12,673 nt of DNA from an uncultured Bacillaceae bacterium (lineage in GTDB: Bacteria; Bacillota; Bacilli; Caldalkalibacillales; Caldalkalibacillaceae), in the NCBI GenBank assembly GCA_937967685.1, contig CALBTX010000135.1, positions 1 to 12,673 of the forward strand, in the 5' to 3' direction. Below are positions 6,797-12,673 of this stretch, one piece after another (positions within the stretch are counted from its first letter, which is position 1; each line of letters starts with the position of its first letter). Position numbers and translations under genes: made by a program. Below the pieces are notes generated by a model. That model ran no database searches. It was not told where the DNA came from and was given only the letters and a program-made list of their open reading frames with translations.

Positions 6797-7129
6797 TTAC
6801 ACCTCCTCAATCGTCACATAGTCTCCGTACTCTTCTTCAACGGCCTGCAAAGCCACACGCATACCTTCCAAAAGTGTTTGCATTTTCTCTTGTGTCTCCC
6901 CAGACAGCGACACAGGGATGGCACAGTGGAGAAAACCGCTCTCTTCATCATCATCGATGTCCAAAGTGACGTTTAACAGCGTTTCAATCGCCCTTAACAC
7001 ACCAAAGGTAATGCCTGAAACGGCGGCGCAAACGATGTCCGCACCGGCTTCGGCAAACCCGGCATGACCTTGCAGCGTAAATTCGGAAATGAGACCTTCT
7101 CTATCACGTTGAATCCGCATTTGAATCAC
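6797..7129 (-). CDS. prp: Ribosomal-processing cysteine protease Prp (YsxB family)
   Basis: Prp cleaves the N-terminal extension of L27 and is encoded between L21 and L27 across Firmicutes. The open frame can start at TTG 7147, but GGGGG at 7138-7142 is correctly spaced (eight bases) for GTG at 7129. From this GTG the catalytic pair falls at His22 (GHAGFAEAGADIVCAAVS) and Cys34, the numbering known for the S. aureus enzyme, which supports the start. The 110-residue length is normal for the family. The acidic C-terminal part contains the helix KMQTLLEGMRVALQAVEE. The gene lies 14 bases after the rplU stop. Confidence 0.95.
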   Translation of the reverse strand: MIQMRIQRDREGLISEFTLQGHAGFAEAGADIVCAAVSGITFGVLRAIETLLNVTLDIDDDEESGFLHCAIPVSLSGETQEKMQTLLEGMRVALQAVEEEYGDYVTIEEV

Positions 7130-7143
7130 GGAAAGATCCCCCG

Positions 7144-7455
7144 TCAAGCATTTATCGCTTGGACGACCACTTTTGTGAAAGGCTGACGATGCCCTTGTCT
7201 GCGCCGATAATTTTTCTTCGGCTTGTATTTAAAGATACGAATCTTTTTCCCTTTGCCGTGTTGTTCAACTTTGGCGGTAACGTTCGCTCCTTCAACAAAG
7301 GGGGTTCCGACTTGAACCTGGCCGTCCTTATTGACGAATAAGACACGGTCAAACGTCACCGTTTCACCTTCTTCGGCGTCCAGTTTCTCAATATATAACT
7401 CCGTGCCTTCTTCAACCTTGTATTGTTTTCCACCTGTCTCGATCATGGCATACAT
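7144..7455 (-). CDS. rplU: 50S ribosomal protein L21
   Basis: L21 binds 23S rRNA in the large subunit. The 103-residue product shows the family start MYAMIETGGKQYKVEEG, then the DRVLFV segment and the basic C-terminal KYKPKKNYRRRQGHRQPFT region that contacts rRNA. An AAGGAGGTG site precedes the ATG at 7455 by about eight bases. It is the first gene of the operon, behind a strong promoter and a structured leader. Its length is normal. Confidence 0.98.
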   Translation of the reverse strand: MYAMIETGGKQYKVEEGTELYIEKLDAEEGETVTFDRVLFVNKDGQVQVGTPFVEGANVTAKVEQHGKGKKIRIFKYKPKKNYRRRQGHRQPFTKVVVQAINA

Positions 7456-7566
7456 CTTGCCGCACCTCCTTCAATACTCAGACTCGCCATGCAAGGTGTC
7501 CAGAGGACTTATGACCTTAACACGTGCGGTTACAGTACGCTTGGGCAAGCATACTCGTGCCAAACA
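7456..7566 (-). ncRNA. rplU leader, likely L21-type autoregulatory leader
   Basis: The leader runs about 110 bases from the predicted transcript start to the rplU ATG. A hairpin of nine pairs is present: AGTATGCTT (7555-7547), loop GCCC, AAGCGTACT (7542-7534), with one G-U pair. A short GTCC-TCT-GGAC hairpin lies at 7498-7508. CACCT (7498-7494) could pair with AGGTG of the ribosome binding site (7467-7463), so the site can be masked. Bacillales rplU mRNAs carry a known structured leader thought to bind ribosomal protein; I infer this is one but did not fold it or compare it to the family model. Confidence 0.6.
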
Positions 7567-7572
7567 CCATCT

Positions 7573-7601
7573 ATTTTACACCGCGCTCTACCTGCTGTCA
7601 A
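7573..7601 (-). promoter_or_regulatory. Sigma-A promoter for rplU-prp-rpmA
   Basis: TTGACA (7596-7601), a 17-base spacer and TAAAAT (7573-7578) on the minus strand give five of six -10 positions and a perfect -35. The promoter overlaps the last codons and stop of rng. Confidence 0.85.
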
Positions 7602-8886
7602 ATGAAGCGGTGTCTATGACGTAACCTTGCCCATGACAGTGGGGACAGGGCCGGGCAAGCTTATCAAGCAGACTTTTGCGCGTTTTCTTTCTTGTTATTT
7701 CCACCAGTCCCGAAGGGGTAAACCCTTGGACGACGGTCTGGTTCCGATCGGCCCTTAACGCTTCGGTCAACGTCCGGACGATCGCTTGCCTATGGGCCTC
7801 GTCCTTCATACCGATAAAATCGATAATGACCAGGCCGCCGATATCACGCAAACGGAGTTGTCTGGCAATTTCTTTGGCCGCTTCCTCATTCGCTTGCCAA
7901 AACGTTTCTTCAGCCGGTTCGACAGCGTGGCCGACCGGTTCCCCGTCCGCTTGTTCGCCGAATCCGGCTTGTCCGTCCCCGCTCTGCCAATCTTCACTTT
8001 CGTCTGCCGCCTGTTGTTTCCTTTTTCCCGTAAAGCGACCGCTGTTCACATCGATGACCGTTAACGTTTCCGTCTGCTCTATAAGCAAATAAGCCCCGCT
8101 GGACAACCAAACCTTCTTCTGCAAAGCCTTTTCAATTTCTGAACAGATCTTCCCATCAAAAAGAGGGCGTTCACCTTCATGCAGGCGAATGCAAGATTTG
8201 AAAGGGGAATCATGAAAAAAAGTACGGAGCTGCCGGTAACGGGCCGGGTGATCGACAAGACAGGCGTTCAAATCTTCGTTCAAGTAGTCCTGCACGAGAC
8301 GAATGATACTGTCGCTTCCGTGATTTAAGAGCAAGGGAGCGGTCTGCCCTTGAGCCTCGTGCACTATCCTCATCCATAACTCCCGCAGCTTGTCCAATTC
8401 CTCTCTCAAAATGTCTTCCGCCGCCCCCGCACTGGCCGTTCGGAAGATGACGCCTTCAACATCTTTTTTCCACCGGGCGGCGATTTTTTTCAATCGACGG
8501 CGCTCTCCTTCCGGCAAGATGCGCTGTGAAACACCGATACCCCCTCCCTGAGGAAGGTAGACGGTGTAAGAACCGGGAATATGAATGTTGGCAGATACTT
8601 TCGCTCCCTTGTCTTGCACCGGTTCTTTCAACACTTGGACGATCAATTCTTCGTTTTCAAGCGGCTGGACATCGCCCGTTGGCAAAAAAGCGTTTTTTTC
8701 CAGTCCAATATCGATAAAAGCGGCCTGCAGGCGAGGAAGCACTTTTTTGACTTTGCCCTTATAGACGGCTCCGGCCACATGTTCTTCATCCTTCTGAAGC
8801 AACCGATATTCAACGACTTGTCCGTTCTCCACAATGACGACATGCTCCGCTTCCTCCGTACAGTGAAGCAGCAATTTTCTGTTCAA
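7588..8886 (-). CDS. rng: RNase E/G-family endoribonuclease
   Basis: RNase E/G enzymes cut single-stranded RNA in rRNA maturation and mRNA decay. The 432-residue product has an S1-like RNA-binding part at about 37-105 and a DNase I-like catalytic core. The magnesium ligands are D279 (TVIDVNSG) and D356 (GLVIIDFIGM), followed by ARQLRLRDIGG between them and VVQGFTPSGLVEITRKKTR. A CPHC zinc-link motif is at 414-417. Residues about 290-325, between the two aspartates, are an acidic Gln/Gly/Glu-rich insert absent from E. coli RNase E and G. Length is near RNase G, with no RNase E-type scaffold tail. TTG at 8886 is chosen because GAGG lies eight bases upstream; ATGs at 8904 and 8934 lack a site, and 8934 falls at the edge of a tandem repeat. 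B. subtilis lacks this enzyme, but other Bacillaceae carry it. Confidence 0.93.
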   Translation of the reverse strand: MNRKLLLHCTEEAEHVVIVENGQVVEYRLLQKDEEHVAGAVYKGKVKKVLPRLQAAFIDIGLEKNAFLPTGDVQPLENEELIVQVLKEPVQDKGAKVSANIHIPGSYTVYLPQGGGIGVSQRILPEGERRRLKKIAARWKKDVEGVIFRTASAGAAEDILREELDKLRELWMRIVHEAQGQTAPLLLNHGSDSIIRLVQDYLNEDLNACLVDHPARYRQLRTFFHDSPFKSCIRLHEGERPLFDGKICSEIEKALQKKVWLSSGAYLLIEQTETLTVIDVNSGRFTGKRKQQAADESEDWQSGDGQAGFGEQADGEPVGHAVEPAEETFWQANEEAAKEIARQLRLRDIGGLVIIDFIGMKDEAHRQAIVRTLTEALRADRNQTVVQGFTPSGLVEITRKKTRKSLLDKLARPCPHCHGQGYVIDTASFDSR

Positions 8887-8904
8887 TTTTCTCACCTCAA
8901 CCAT

Positions 8905-8927
8905 GCCGCCCGACAACCTTCGGCGGC
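8905..8927 (-). promoter_or_regulatory. GC-rich hairpin just upstream of the rng ribosome binding site
   Basis: On the minus strand GCCGCCGA (8927-8920) pairs with TCGGGCGGC (8913-8905), with one bulged base, around a six-base loop. No T-run follows, so it is unlikely to terminate transcription. It ends about ten bases before the rng ribosome binding site. A role in mRNA stability or autoregulation is possible but unproven. Confidence 0.5.
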
Positions 8928-8930
8928 CTG

Positions 8931-8990
8931 ACATGCCTGTAAAACCTTAGACATGCCTGTAGAGCCTTTGACATGCCTGTAGAACCTTTA
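8931..8990. repeat. Three tandem 20-bp repeats between spoIVFB and rng
   Basis: Three head-to-tail units lie at 8931-8950, 8951-8970 and 8971-8990. All share ACATGCCTGT, followed by a variable half (AAAACCTTAG, AGAGCCTTTG, AGAACCTTTA). The last unit includes the spoIVFB stop codon, and the repeats fill almost all of the gap before the rng leader hairpin. On the minus strand each carries ACAGGCATGT. Confidence 0.92.
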
Positions 8991-9845
8991 TGTAAAAATG
9001 TCTCCTAACGGGACACGGGCCATGCGTTCGCTAAAATACAAATCGAGCAAGTCGTTTTCATTAAAGATGTGCACCACTCGACCCCGGCTGTCAACCAGGC
9101 AAAAATAATGCCATTTATGACGGCGCATCTGCTGGGTGACATCCTGTACTTTCTGCCAGGGGAAAACCGTCAAACTGAGCACGGCCTGTTCGGCCAAAGC
9201 GGGATGGGCCTCTTTCAGCCGACGATGCCTTTCCATCAAAAAGCGCATGAACTGATAAGGGGACTGCTTCCATTCGATATATTGGGCGACCAACAAAAAG
9301 CCCGCCACCACCCATAGAAAAAAATAATGAGGAAAGGCTAAAATGATGACCAATAAGTAGACGAGCAGGCATCCCCCGCTCACAAAGAGGGAGTAGCGAA
9401 TCGCCTTTTTAAAGGGGATGAACAAACTGAACGCCAGCTGAAGCAGTTTCCCTCCGTCCAAGGGCCAGATCGGCAGCAAATTAAAAAGGACGATGATTAA
9501 ATTGTATTCCAAAAAGAGGTAAGCAAAATTTTCCTGCCATAGGCCGACTTGAAGCGCAAACCAGCCGAAGCCGATCATGATCACATTCATCAGCGGACCG
9601 GCAGCAAGCATCAAAAATTCCTCTTTGAGCGGACGGTTGCCGTGTTCTTCCACTTCGGCCACCCCCCCGAAGGGAAGCAATGCCACTTTGCGCACCCGCC
9701 AGCCAAAACTGCGTGCGGTACAGGCATGTCCCAATTCATGAATGAGTACGATGACAAACAAGAGCAACACTTCGTACAGAAAGCCGTGAAACAGGGCCAG
9801 GAAGAAAACGAGAAAAAAGAAAGGATGGATGGAGAATTTAATCAA
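8988..9845 (-). CDS. spoIVFB: Intramembrane metalloprotease SpoIVFB
   Basis: SpoIVFB is the site-2-type protease of the forespore outer membrane that cuts pro-sigma-K in the mother cell. The 285-residue protein has several membrane segments and the zinc motif HELGH (residues 36-40). The third ligand, D130, lies in NLLPIWPLDGG (122-132). The family segment LLPFGGVAEVEEHGNRPLKEE (57-76 region) is nearly as in B. subtilis. A C-terminal CBS-type domain, which senses ATP in the known protein, covers about 215-285. The start is a TTG at 9845 inside the end of spoIVFA, with the two frames overlapping by eight bases and only a weak GGA site upstream, so synthesis is probably coupled to spoIVFA translation. 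Length and motifs are normal. Confidence 0.95.
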   Translation of the reverse strand: MIKFSIHPFFFLVFFLALFHGFLYEVLLLFVIVLIHELGHACTARSFGWRVRKVALLPFGGVAEVEEHGNRPLKEEFLMLAAGPLMNVIMIGFGWFALQVGLWQENFAYLFLEYNLIIVLFNLLPIWPLDGGKLLQLAFSLFIPFKKAIRYSLFVSGGCLLVYLLVIILAFPHYFFLWVVAGFLLVAQYIEWKQSPYQFMRFLMERHRRLKEAHPALAEQAVLSLTVFPWQKVQDVTQQMRRHKWHYFCLVDSRGRVVHIFNENDLLDLYFSERMARVPLGDIFT

Positions 9846-10629
9846 ATGGAATCACGTCCAGCGGATCGATAAACACGGAATCTTTTTTTATGGCAAAATA
9901 GAACGTGGATTCTCCCTCTTCATCGACACTCGTCTGACCGATCACTTCTCCCTGCTCCACCCAGTCGTGCAGTTGTACTTTTAGATCTTTGACGTTTCCA
10001 TACCAAGATTCTTCCCCGCCGCCGTGATCGATGATCACTGTCAGTCCATGGCCTTCCTTTTCCCCGACGAATGTCACCCAACCTTCTTTAACGACTTCAA
10101 TGGGCACTGTCGTTTCCGTTTCCAGGGTGATCCCGTTGTCACTCTGTCCAAAGGCGGTAATCACCGTCCCTCCGGACACCGGCATGACATACTCATTGAC
10201 ACGCTCCCCTTCCCTATCAGCGCGTGAAAACATTTGGGGCATAAAGTCCGGGGCTGCTCCGACATTCTGCTCGTACCAATTCATCACACCCTGCACGTTA
10301 AAATCACGATGCATGACATCATGAATAAACAGCTGAGCCTCTTCCAATTGAGGATGGTCCGAATTCATGACGATAAATGTCCCGACCACAAGCAGCACGG
10401 CACAGACCACTTTGACCAAAAAAGCGGCGTGATGCGTCTCCGAACGCCTCTCAGACCATTCGCTTTCCGCGCTTTGATGGTACGGAAAATATCCCGCTTC
10501 ATCCTGGGCATAGGTCCTTCTCTTCTCCGGAATGAATGTTCCGGAGGCCCTTCTTTGCTTTTCTCTCAATAAACGCAACCGCTCTTCCCTGCGCTTTTTC
10601 ACCCCTTTAGTATAACGGTTCATCCCCAT
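9838..10629 (-). CDS. spoIVFA: SpoIVFA, regulator of the pro-sigma-K processing complex
   Basis: SpoIVFA anchors and inhibits SpoIVFB in the outer forespore membrane until a forespore protease signal arrives. The 263-residue product has a basic cytoplasmic N-terminus (KKRREERLRLLREKQRR), one membrane helix at about 69-88 and a C-terminal LytM/M23-like domain from about 145. The M23 zinc residues are not kept: there is no HxxxD, and STFYFAIKKD stands where HxH is expected. This agrees with a non-enzymatic role. ATG at 10629 lies ten bases after GGAGG (10640-10644); the ATG at 10638 touches the site and starts further upstream have none. It is preceded by a sigma-E-like promoter and overlaps spoIVFB, as in the known spoIVF operon. 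Confidence 0.9.
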   Translation of the reverse strand: MGMNRYTKGVKKRREERLRLLREKQRRASGTFIPEKRRTYAQDEAGYFPYHQSAESEWSERRSETHHAAFLVKVVCAVLLVVGTFIVMNSDHPQLEEAQLFIHDVMHRDFNVQGVMNWYEQNVGAAPDFMPQMFSRADREGERVNEYVMPVSGGTVITAFGQSDNGITLETETTVPIEVVKEGWVTFVGEKEGHGLTVIIDHGGGEESWYGNVKDLKVQLHDWVEQGEVIGQTSVDEEGESTFYFAIKKDSVFIDPLDVIPFD

Positions 10630-10666
10630 TGCTTTCATCCCTCCGGTGGACAACTGATTTGATACC

Positions 10667-10695
10667 ATCCTATGACTTGTCTACCTCAGATATGC
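10667..10695 (-). promoter_or_regulatory. Sigma-E promoter for spoIVFA-spoIVFB
   Basis: On the minus strand GCATATC (10689-10695), a 14-base spacer and CATAGGAT (10667-10674) match the sigma-E pattern KMATATT-N14-CATANAHT with one mismatch in each box. The start of transcription would be near 10660, about 30 bases before the start codon. The spoIVF operon of B. subtilis is sigma-E dependent. Confidence 0.68.
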
Positions 10696-10772
10696 TAAAC
10701 AATGGGGAAGTTTTCCATATTCATCCAGCTTCGTTGCCCATTTTGTCTGCCAATACGTTATCCGTTCTGAAA

Positions 10773-11054
10773 TTAATCCAGATGCCCTTCGGGGTTTTCG
10801 CGGATGGGATCACGCTGGGGGTAGCGCCGCTGAGTCGCTTCATGCAACTGTTCATTTTCAAAGGAAAATTGTGGGCTGACCTCTTCTCCGGTATCCCAAC
10901 CGGACGATTTGCCCAGAGTGAGGTGAGGGGGACCGCCGTATGGTCCTTCGGGATATTCTTCCTTCGTCCGCGTATGACGGTGAGAATATTCCGTGGATAA
11001 AGCAGTAAAATGATCTTTTTCCCCTTTTTTTTCCATTGATTTTTTACCCATCAT
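10773..11054 (-). CDS. Small hydrophilic protein of unknown function
   Basis: I do not recognise this 93-residue protein with certainty. It has a clear AAGGAG site at 11060-11065 and two adjacent ATG codons at 11054 and 11051 (five and eight bases away), so either may be used. It is very hydrophilic with no signal or membrane segment. The N-terminal third is basic (MMGKKSMEKKGEKDH, HRHTRTK), and the rest has EEYPEGPYGGPPHLTLGK, FSFENEQLHEATQRRYP and RENPEGHLD. The PEGPYG and FxxENExLHxA patterns recall small Bacillaceae proteins often named only 'cytosolic protein'; this is from memory and untested. It lies between minD and spoIVFA, with its ribosome binding site inside an inverted repeat. 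A sporulation role would be a guess from location. Confidence 0.68.
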   Translation of the reverse strand: MMGKKSMEKKGEKDHFTALSTEYSHRHTRTKEEYPEGPYGGPPHLTLGKSSGWDTGEEVSPQFSFENEQLHEATQRRYPQRDPIRENPEGHLD

Positions 11055-11057
11055 AAA

Positions 11058-11130
11058 AACTCCTTTATAGAGATTTCGATCCTGATTTGGGAATGGCTTT
11101 CCCATCTTAGCTTTTCTCTAGAAAGGAGTT
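11058..11130 (-). terminator. Inverted repeat after minD; terminator-like and covering a ribosome binding site
   Basis: On the minus strand AACTCCTTTCTAGAG (11130-11116) pairs with CTCTATAAAGGAGTT (11072-11058), 14 of 15 positions. A nested hairpin TGGGAA-AGCCA-TTCCCA (11104-11088) sits in the loop. The distal arm contains the AAGGAG site of the small gene and runs into TTTTT (11059-11055). It could end minCD transcripts, mask the ribosome binding site, or both. Confidence 0.6.
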
Positions 11131-11143
11131 CTATGCGCACGAG

Positions 11144-11941
11144 CTATGCTTTCATACCAAACAAACGTTTCATCTTGGCCAGCATGCCTTGCTTTTCTTC
11201 CAGGTTCATCAGGGGAATGCTCTCTCCTAGGATGCGTCTGGCCATATTGCGATAGGCTATCGCCGCTTTGAAGTCCGGATTCATGACAACCGGTTTCCCC
11301 TGATTGGAGCTTTTGATCACCTCTTCATCATCGGGAACAATGCCCAGCAATTCAATGGAAAGGACGTTGACAATTTCATCGACGTCCATGATCTCCCCGT
11401 TTTTCATCATTTGCGGTCTGATGCGGTTGATAACCAGCCGGGGCATGGCGAATTGCTTGGATTCCAACAGACCGATGATACGGTCCGCATCGCGCACGGC
11501 GGAAACTTCCGGCGTTGTGACGACAATCGCCTGGTCGGCACCGGCCACGGCATTCTGAAAACCTTGTTCGATGCCTGCCGGACAGTCAATGACGATATAA
11601 TCATGATCCTGTTTCAATTCCTTAATCAATTCCGTCATTTGTTCCGGCAGGACGGCATCCTTGTCCTTTGTTTGAGCCGCCGGAAGGAGGTACAGTTCAT
11701 CAAAGCGTTTATCCTTGATCAAAGCTTGCTTTAGGCGGCAAGCACCTTCAATGACATCGACCAGATCGAAAATAATCCGGTTCTCCAAACCCATGACGAC
11801 ATCCAGGTTGCGCAAACCGATGTCCGTGTCTACGAGGCAAACTTTTTTGCCCTGCAAGGCCAGCGCCGTGCCGATATTGGCCGACGAAGTCGTTTTACCG
11901 ACCCCACCTTTACCCGAAGTGATGACAATCGCTTCTCCCAC
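11144..11941 (-). CDS. minD: Septum site-determining protein MinD
   Basis: MinD is a membrane-associated ATPase that carries MinC to the membrane and so keeps the division septum away from the poles and places it during sporulation. The 265-residue product shows the deviant Walker A motif KGGVGKTT (11-18), the switch region DTDIGLRNLDVVMG (38-51), and Walker B IVIDCPAG (116-123). The C-terminal amphipathic helix GMLAKMKRLFGMKA provides membrane targeting. The start is GTG at 11941, with AAGGGGGG seven bases before; an ATG two bases upstream is out of frame. The minC stop lies just upstream of the site, so the two genes form one operon. Length is normal. Confidence 0.97.
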   Translation of the reverse strand: MGEAIVITSGKGGVGKTTSSANIGTALALQGKKVCLVDTDIGLRNLDVVMGLENRIIFDLVDVIEGACRLKQALIKDKRFDELYLLPAAQTKDKDAVLPEQMTELIKELKQDHDYIVIDCPAGIEQGFQNAVAGADQAIVVTTPEVSAVRDADRIIGLLESKQFAMPRLVINRIRPQMMKNGEIMDVDEIVNVLSIELLGIVPDDEEVIKSSNQGKPVVMNPDFKAAIAYRNMARRILGESIPLMNLEEKQGMLAKMKRLFGMKA

Positions 11942-11955
11942 ATGGATTCCCCCCT

Positions 11956-12633
11956 TTAGATTGTGTTGCTCACATGCTTCATCTCGGGTCTGATATGTGC
12001 TAAATGCTGAATTTTGTTCACGACAATTTGTTCATCGTGAACATAGGCAAACTCTCTTTCATATTCCGTTGTCTCCCATTCTTCCAAAGGTCTGGCAACG
12101 ATATGGGCAATGCGCAGTTGAGTCGGACACATCACAGAAGCGGCAATGATCGCCTCTGTTTCACCTGAAAATCCGGCGTGAGCCATTCCCCTGAGGGCGC
12201 CGAGCACATAAATGTCCCCGTCCGCCCGCACGCAGGCGCCGGGATTGACATCCCCCAGGATGAGCATATTTTGTGGACAATGAATGACTTGTCCAGAGCG
12301 AACCGTTTTCCGAATGACTTTCACGTCAGCTTTAAGCCGTGCTTTTTCCACTTCGTCTTTGTGCACGAGTTCGCTGTTAATCTCATTGACAATCAGGTTG
12401 CCTTGAGAGCGAATGAGCTGTTTAAGTTCTTCCCGTTTTTCTTCCGTTAAATAACGCCTCCCCAACTGAAGGGAGACCCGAGTCAATGGCCCATCCAGAA
12501 GATGAGGGTTATAAGCCTTTAATTTATCCGTTAATTCAGAGATCATTTCCTCGTACGAACAACGGTCATCCATCAGAAAGACCAGGCCATCTTTGGTTCC
12601 TTTGATTGTTACAAACGGTTTTGTCAGCGCCAT
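11956..12633 (-). CDS. minC: Septum site-determining protein MinC
   Basis: MinC inhibits FtsZ polymerisation and is placed by MinD. The 225-residue length is that of the family. The N-terminal FtsZ-binding domain covers about 1-95 and the C-terminal beta-helix, for dimerisation and MinD binding, about 105-205, with RSGQ (112-115), GDVNPGA (127-133) and LRGMAHAG (147-154). The start is ATG at 12633 after a full-strength GGAGGTGATC site at 12639-12648. The frame is open further upstream to 12657 but without a site. Operon with minD; the promoter is outside the window, where mreBCD is expected in relatives. Confidence 0.96.
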   Translation of the reverse strand: MALTKPFVTIKGTKDGLVFLMDDRCSYEEMISELTDKLKAYNPHLLDGPLTRVSLQLGRRYLTEEKREELKQLIRSQGNLIVNEINSELVHKDEVEKARLKADVKVIRKTVRSGQVIHCPQNMLILGDVNPGACVRADGDIYVLGALRGMAHAGFSGETEAIIAASVMCPTQLRIAHIVARPLEEWETTEYEREFAYVHDEQIVVNKIQHLAHIRPEMKHVSNTI

Positions 12634-12638
12634 CCAAA

Positions 12639-12648
12639 GATCACCTCC
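12639..12648 (-). promoter_or_regulatory. Very strong minC ribosome binding site
   Basis: GGAGGTGATC on the minus strand matches the anti-Shine-Dalgarno sequence over ten bases and fixes the minC start at 12633. Confidence 0.8.
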
Positions 12649-12673
12649 GAAGCCCAAGGACGGGCAAGTGCCG

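Noticed and set aside
8905..8927. Hairpin before rng as an intrinsic terminator
   Set aside because: No T-run follows on either strand.
8887..8934. Longer Rng beginning at ATG 8934 or 8904
   Set aside because: Neither has a ribosome binding site, the first lies at the edge of a tandem repeat, and the TTG at 8886 has a well-spaced GAGG.
8931..8990. Tandem repeats as a CRISPR array
   Set aside because: The 20-bp units are directly adjacent without unique spacers, and no cas genes are present.
11130..11143. CATAGAAC after minD as a sigma-E -10 for the small gene
   Set aside because: No suitable -35 lies 14-15 bases upstream.
1..12673. Mobile elements, prophage, defence system, tRNA or rRNA
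   Set aside because: No transposase, integrase, terminal repeat, phage gene, cloverleaf or rRNA segment was seen; gene content is core Bacillales.

Overview
This window is a vegetative and sporulation gene block from an endospore-forming member of the Bacillales. Every gene that can be supported lies on the minus strand, so the biological reading direction runs from 12673 down to 1. The evidence for a spore-former is direct: SpoIVFA, SpoIVFB, Spo0B, SafA, a CotS/YutH-type spore kinase and a YhcN/YlaJ-type lipoprotein are all present. L27 also carries the Firmicutes N-terminal extension, next to its processing protease Prp. Base composition looks mid-range, and strong GGAGG-type ribosome binding sites with frequent GTG and TTG starts fit a Bacillaceae-like organism, possibly thermophilic or alkaliphilic. 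The species cannot be fixed from the sequence.

Layout in the reading direction: (1) minC-minD, the division-site inhibitor pair, followed by an inverted repeat and a small unrecognised gene. (2) spoIVFA-spoIVFB behind a good sigma-E-type promoter, followed by three tandem 20-bp repeats, a GC-rich hairpin and an RNase E/G-family gene (rng). (3) A consensus sigma-A promoter at the end of rng, a structured leader, then rplU-prp-rpmA closed by an intrinsic terminator. (4) A sigma-A promoter abutting that terminator, then spo0B-obg and pheB. (5) safA, closed by a long-stem terminator. (6) A spore-coat kinase-like gene and nadE. (7) A partial lipoprotein gene running off the left edge, with a possible sigma-G promoter.

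How the genes work together: rplU, prp and rpmA supply and mature ribosomal proteins L21 and L27. Obg links GTP status, ribosome assembly and sporulation, and Spo0B is a phosphorelay protein. SpoIVFA and SpoIVFB form the mother-cell complex that controls pro-sigma-K processing. SafA, the kinase-like protein and the lipoprotein belong to spore coat, cortex or forespore functions. MinC and MinD place the division septum.

The backbone is a well-known Bacillales arrangement. I found no phage, insertion sequence, CRISPR array or defence system, and no wholly new system. The unusual parts are local: the inverted repeat that includes the ribosome binding site of the small gene after minD, the tandem repeats and hairpin before rng, an acidic insert between the catalytic aspartates of Rng, and a rearranged safA-kinase-nadE-lipoprotein end where B. 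subtilis has pheA and NAD-biosynthesis genes.
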